6,476 nucleotides of DNA from Acidobacteriaceae bacterium. Lineage in GTDB: Bacteria; Acidobacteriota; Terriglobia; Terriglobales; Acidobacteriaceae. This document shows positions 6,229 to 6,476 of this stretch, piece by piece. Positions within the stretch are counted from its first letter, which is position 1. Each line of letters starts with the position of its first letter. The stretch lies in NCBI GenBank assembly GCA_003135495.1, contig PLBX01000563.1:1-6476 (forward strand), read 5' to 3'. The position numbers were made by a program, and so were the translations under genes. The notes beneath the pieces were generated by a model, which worked only from the letters and a program-made list of their open reading frames with translations, had not been told where the DNA came from and did no database searches.

Positions 6229-6249
6229 TGGGTCAGGCTAACTGACCCA
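6229..6249. repeat. Perfect 8-bp inverted repeat upstream of the LptC/A gene
   Basis: TGGGTCAG and CTGACCCA are separated by 5 nt. The site lies 44-64 nt upstream of the LptC/A start codon. It could be an operator for a dimeric regulator or an mRNA hairpin. No T run follows on either strand, so a simple terminator is unlikely. Confidence 0.55.
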
Positions 6250-6277
6250 TTGCCCTGAGTTCGCAGCTTCGGTTTTG

Positions 6278-6297
6278 GACGGGCGGGGACGCCCGTC
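6278..6297. repeat. GC-rich hairpin downstream of the RDD-family gene
   Basis: GACGGGCG and CGCCCGTC form a perfect 8-bp stem with a 4-nt loop, 26 nt past the RDD gene stop. It shares the core CGGGCG-YCCC-CGCCCG (minus strand) with the hairpin at 2-20 beyond hpf. It may help end or stabilise the RDD transcript, but it lacks a T tract. Confidence 0.6.
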
Positions 6298-6323
6298 GCT
6301 CCATCTGTCTTTTGTCTTTGCGT

Positions 6324-6476
6324 TTATGTGCGGCGCACTAGTGTTCCTGCGAGCAGGTCGTGCAGACCCTGTTTGCGTTCGGTGAAGGCGACCATGATGT
6401 AGCCGATGCACAAAATTACTCCGGAGAGCCATTTTGCGAAATGCCTGCCGGTCGCGCGTTCGAAGGAAATGCGATT
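6324..6476 (-). CDS. RDD-family membrane protein, C-terminal 50 residues (partial)
   Basis: The gene enters from beyond the right edge, so its start is missing. The visible 50 residues begin NRISFERATGRHFAKWLSG, continue through a hydrophobic stretch (VILCIGYIMVAF) that looks like the last membrane helix, and end TERKQGLHDLLAGTLVRRT. The F-T-x-R-K-Q-G-L-H-D-L-L-A-G-T sequence is the hallmark C-terminus of the RDD family, small inner-membrane proteins of mostly unknown function, some implicated in ion transport. The stop TAA is at 6324-6326. It is on the same strand as the lpt genes, 138 bp upstream of the LptC/A gene. Whether it belongs to the same transcript is unclear because two hairpins lie between them. 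Confidence 0.9.
   Translation of the reverse strand, partial: NRISFERATGRHFAKWLSGVILCIGYIMVAFTERKQGLHDLLAGTLVRRT

Larger units (their letters stand above)
6186..6323. other. 138-bp spacer between the RDD gene and the LptC/A gene
   Basis: The spacer contains no gene, only the two hairpins listed separately. A minus-strand TACACT about 17 nt before the LptC/A start could be a -10 box, but no matching -35 hexamer is visible, so no promoter is called. Confidence 0.5.

Noticed and set aside
6238..6432. 64-codon minus-strand open frame overlapping the RDD gene end
   Set aside because: It is in a different frame from the clear RDD C-terminus, and its Arg/His-rich translation is a frame shadow.
1..6476. 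Novel defence or mobile system
   Set aside because: All full genes belong to core LPS transport, sigma-54 and ribosome hibernation families in a conserved order. No transposase, integrase, nuclease, toxin or phage gene is visible.

Overview
The window reads as chromosomal housekeeping DNA from a Gram-negative (diderm) bacterium with moderately high GC. The best guess is an acidobacterium of the Terriglobia type. That rests on the LPS-export genes, on the style of the sigma-54 N-terminus and the outsized LptC/LptA-like protein, and on intergenic spaces full of short palindromic repeats. The taxon is an inference from remembered sequence style, not a search result.

Every supportable gene lies on the minus strand, so the biological order runs from high to low coordinates. 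It starts with the 3' end of an RDD-family membrane protein gene (6324-6476, cut by the window edge). A 138-bp spacer with two small hairpins follows. Next comes a very large membrane-anchored LptC/LptA-type (OstA) protein (3708-6185), whose TAA stop abuts the ATG of lptB, the LPS-export ATPase (2979-3707). A 285-bp spacer carries a long imperfect inverted repeat. Then come rpoN, encoding sigma-54 (747-2693), a 110-bp spacer made largely of inverted arrays of an 8-bp unit, and hpf, encoding a long-form ribosome hibernation factor (43-636). A GC-rich hairpin follows hpf at the window's left edge.

The order lptC/A - lptB - rpoN - hpf matches the enterobacterial lptC-lptA-lptB-rpoN-hpf-ptsN-rapZ cluster, so this is an ancient conserved neighbourhood rather than an accessory island. 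LptB would power lipopolysaccharide extraction and the LptC/A protein would carry it across the periplasm. RpoN directs transcription from -24/-12 promoters, and HPF silences ribosomes in stationary phase. I see no defence system, mobile element, CRISPR array, tRNA or rRNA.

The points worth a second look are: a roughly 130-residue low-complexity insertion in the core-binding part of sigma-54; the fused, extended Lpt bridge protein; a near-consensus sigma-54 promoter sequence at the lptA/lptB junction upstream of rpoN itself; and several distinct inverted-repeat elements, at least one in every intergenic gap and one beyond the hpf stop.
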